From: Punica granatum | Lineage: Eukaryota > Streptophyta > Magnoliopsida > Myrtales > Lythraceae | DNA length: 64,000 nucleotides | Assembly (NCBI RefSeq): GCF_007655135.1 | Contig: NC_045130.1 | Location: forward strand, 2,480,001 to 2,544,000 | Reading direction: 5' to 3' | In this document: positions 62,601 through 64,000 of the stretch, one piece after another | Position numbering within the stretch: the first letter of the stretch is position 1 | Layout: the number at the start of each line of letters is the position of its first letter | Notes under the pieces: generated by a model | What the model was told of the DNA's origin: nothing | Databases searched by the model: none | The model's input: only the letters and a program-made list of their open reading frames with translations | Program-made: the position numbers and the translations under genes

Positions 62601-63802
62601 ACAAAAAAACTGAACTGACATATGATGTCCATTTCTATTTCCGGCAGAGATCATAGACTATCAAGTAACACAACAGTTCCTTCCCACACCTATTTACAAA
62701 CTTCTTCACAGTCCTCCAATCTCTGCACTTGTCGAGATTATCATTATGTAGGAACAATACAAACCGGTCTTTTGCTCCATTGCCTGAGCAACACCGTGCA
62801 TGCTACAAGATAGTCCTGTTCCATTGTATGAATCTGCTCCACCAAATCAGAAGCACAATATCAGCATTCTACTGAACGGAGTGATGGATAATCCATAAAT
62901 GCAAAGATCCCAAATCCAATTGTGCTAAAGCTCTTTAACTCTACAGATGCAGAAGGAAAAGAACGACAGAAAAAGAAAGAGGGTATAGATATCATAGCAA
63001 TTAAAGATATCGATGACCATTCAATAACTGCATACGTTGTCGGTGCCTGTGACAAATCACATAATAGAATTTACTTGAATAGACAAAATGCAGGTGGTAA
63101 GATGTTGCCCTTAAAACAGAATGTATGTGCTTGTCCCCAGCAGACGACTGATAAATCAAGTGATTAGTGAACTAGTTTCCACCAGTATAATGAAGTTTTG
63201 GGATTTATTCTACAATGAGGAAACCTCTTTTAGAGTTGGTTTAGGCAACAATCTTGTTTAAAAAGTGCCATAAGGCCCATCACCAATCACACATCTTTCC
63301 CATGTTCTTCTCCAACCTAAACGAGTAAAAGGAGATCATTTCGCAGTCTAAGCCACATGATGAAATTCTTCCACAATTAAGAGAGAGCAACCAAGTAAAG
63401 AGGGCATTCTTTTCAAAGCACAAGGAAATATATGCGCATGATCATCTAATTCTTTTGCTGGAAGTGTAAAAACAGAAGTTGCACATACTCCCAAGGTACC
63501 AGAGAGATCTGTTGGAAAGGTGCATGTAAAAGAGAGAGGAACCAAAGCAACCTCTGGCCAAGCTGATCCCATAGGGTAAGTACACCACCATACCCATCCA
63601 AGTTTGACAATCCCCAAAGAAGAAAAAAAAGAAAAAAACAAGAGAGACGGCCACCAATGAGCAAGCAACGATTAACTGTATAAGCAGCTAAAAGGAGGGA
63701 AGCTGATACATCTCTTGGGTTATTACAGTACTTCTCATGCCATCTTAGTTATTGCACTCCCCTCCCTTATCTAGCATTTGTATACGGCAGCAAGTTGCCC
63801 AA
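62601..63802 (-). other. Possible 3' UTR of a gene continuing past the window
   Basis: Base composition is more even than in the intergenic DNA to the left and resembles transcribed UTR or intron sequence. The open frames here (for example 62861-63055 and 63348-63668 on the minus strand) are short and have no recognisable domain. Confidence 0.3.
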
Positions 63803-63840
63803 TTATATGGATATATCCACATCCAGATCATCAATAGGAG
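63803..63840 (-). CDS. Possible last coding exon of a gene entering from the right
   Basis: After an acceptor-like CTGTAG at 63841-63846 the minus strand reads PIDDLDVDISI and then TAA at 63803-63805. The acidic, alternating run looks like a protein tail, and the position before a UTR-like stretch fits. The upstream exons lie outside the window, so the product cannot be named. The call is weak. Confidence 0.25.
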
Positions 63841-64000
63841 CTACAGTTTCAAAGGAGAAAACCTAAACTTGAACCTAATATATTGGCAGGAACTGAAAGG
63901 AAAGAAAAACTGATGCAGGGTCGGTCCACTCCACATTCCAATGTCAAGTGAAACGACACAATCACAAATTATACTACAGGAGAATCAAAAGAAACCATTG

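Noticed and set aside
1..64000. CRISPR arrays, bacterial operons, ribosome-binding sites
   Set aside because: Introns, SINEs and MITEs show a plant nuclear genome; no regularly spaced short repeats with unique spacers were seen.

Overview
This is nuclear genomic DNA of a flowering plant, almost certainly a eudicot. It is AT-rich, its genes are split by many introns with GT/GC...AG borders, and all recognised proteins are land-plant types. The species cannot be named from sequence alone.

Four genes could be rebuilt exon by exon with consistent phase, and two simpler ones are also likely. (1) 767-6073, minus: NADH nitrate reductase, 4 exons, 915 aa, complete. (2) 26578-34157, minus: nuclear protein with two extended PHD-finger modules, 16 exons, 1352 aa. 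(3) 38388-43812, plus: MEKK1-type MAP kinase kinase kinase, 8 exons, 640 aa, with a short upstream ORF overlapping its start codon. (4) 44246-45331, minus: uncharacterised basic protein, 2 exons, 258 aa, convergent with the kinase. (5) 45830-46480, minus: intronless uncharacterised plant protein, 216 aa. (6) 53073-56878, minus: Golgi beta-1,3-galactosyltransferase (GT31), 11 exons, 395 aa. The last 1.4 kb may hold the 3' end of another minus-strand gene. The genes do not form a pathway; nitrate assimilation, chromatin reading, stress signalling and arabinogalactan glycosylation are simply neighbours.

The rest is transposon-rich and shows unusually clear insertion history. At 6.4-8.15 kb and 10.69-12.34 kb lie two inverted copies of one repeat with Helitron-like 3' ends. 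Copy A carries a 668-bp Mutator-like element with a 9-bp target duplication, and copy B preserves the empty site. Copy B carries a Tourist-like MITE flanked by TAA, with the empty site in copy A. At 20.97-22.82 and 23.44-25.68 kb is a diverged tandem duplication in which each copy took an independent insertion of the same SINE family. A third SINE at 34901-35178 has a 17-bp target duplication. At 59547-61086 is a 1540-bp Mutator-like element with about 150-bp terminal inverted repeats, a 9-bp target duplication and GC-rich gene-like cargo: a Pack-MULE candidate.

The strongest candidates for something undescribed are the Pack-MULE cargo with its internal hairpin, the paired insertion histories, a probable GC-AG intron in the PHD gene, and the overlapping upstream ORF on the MAPKKK.
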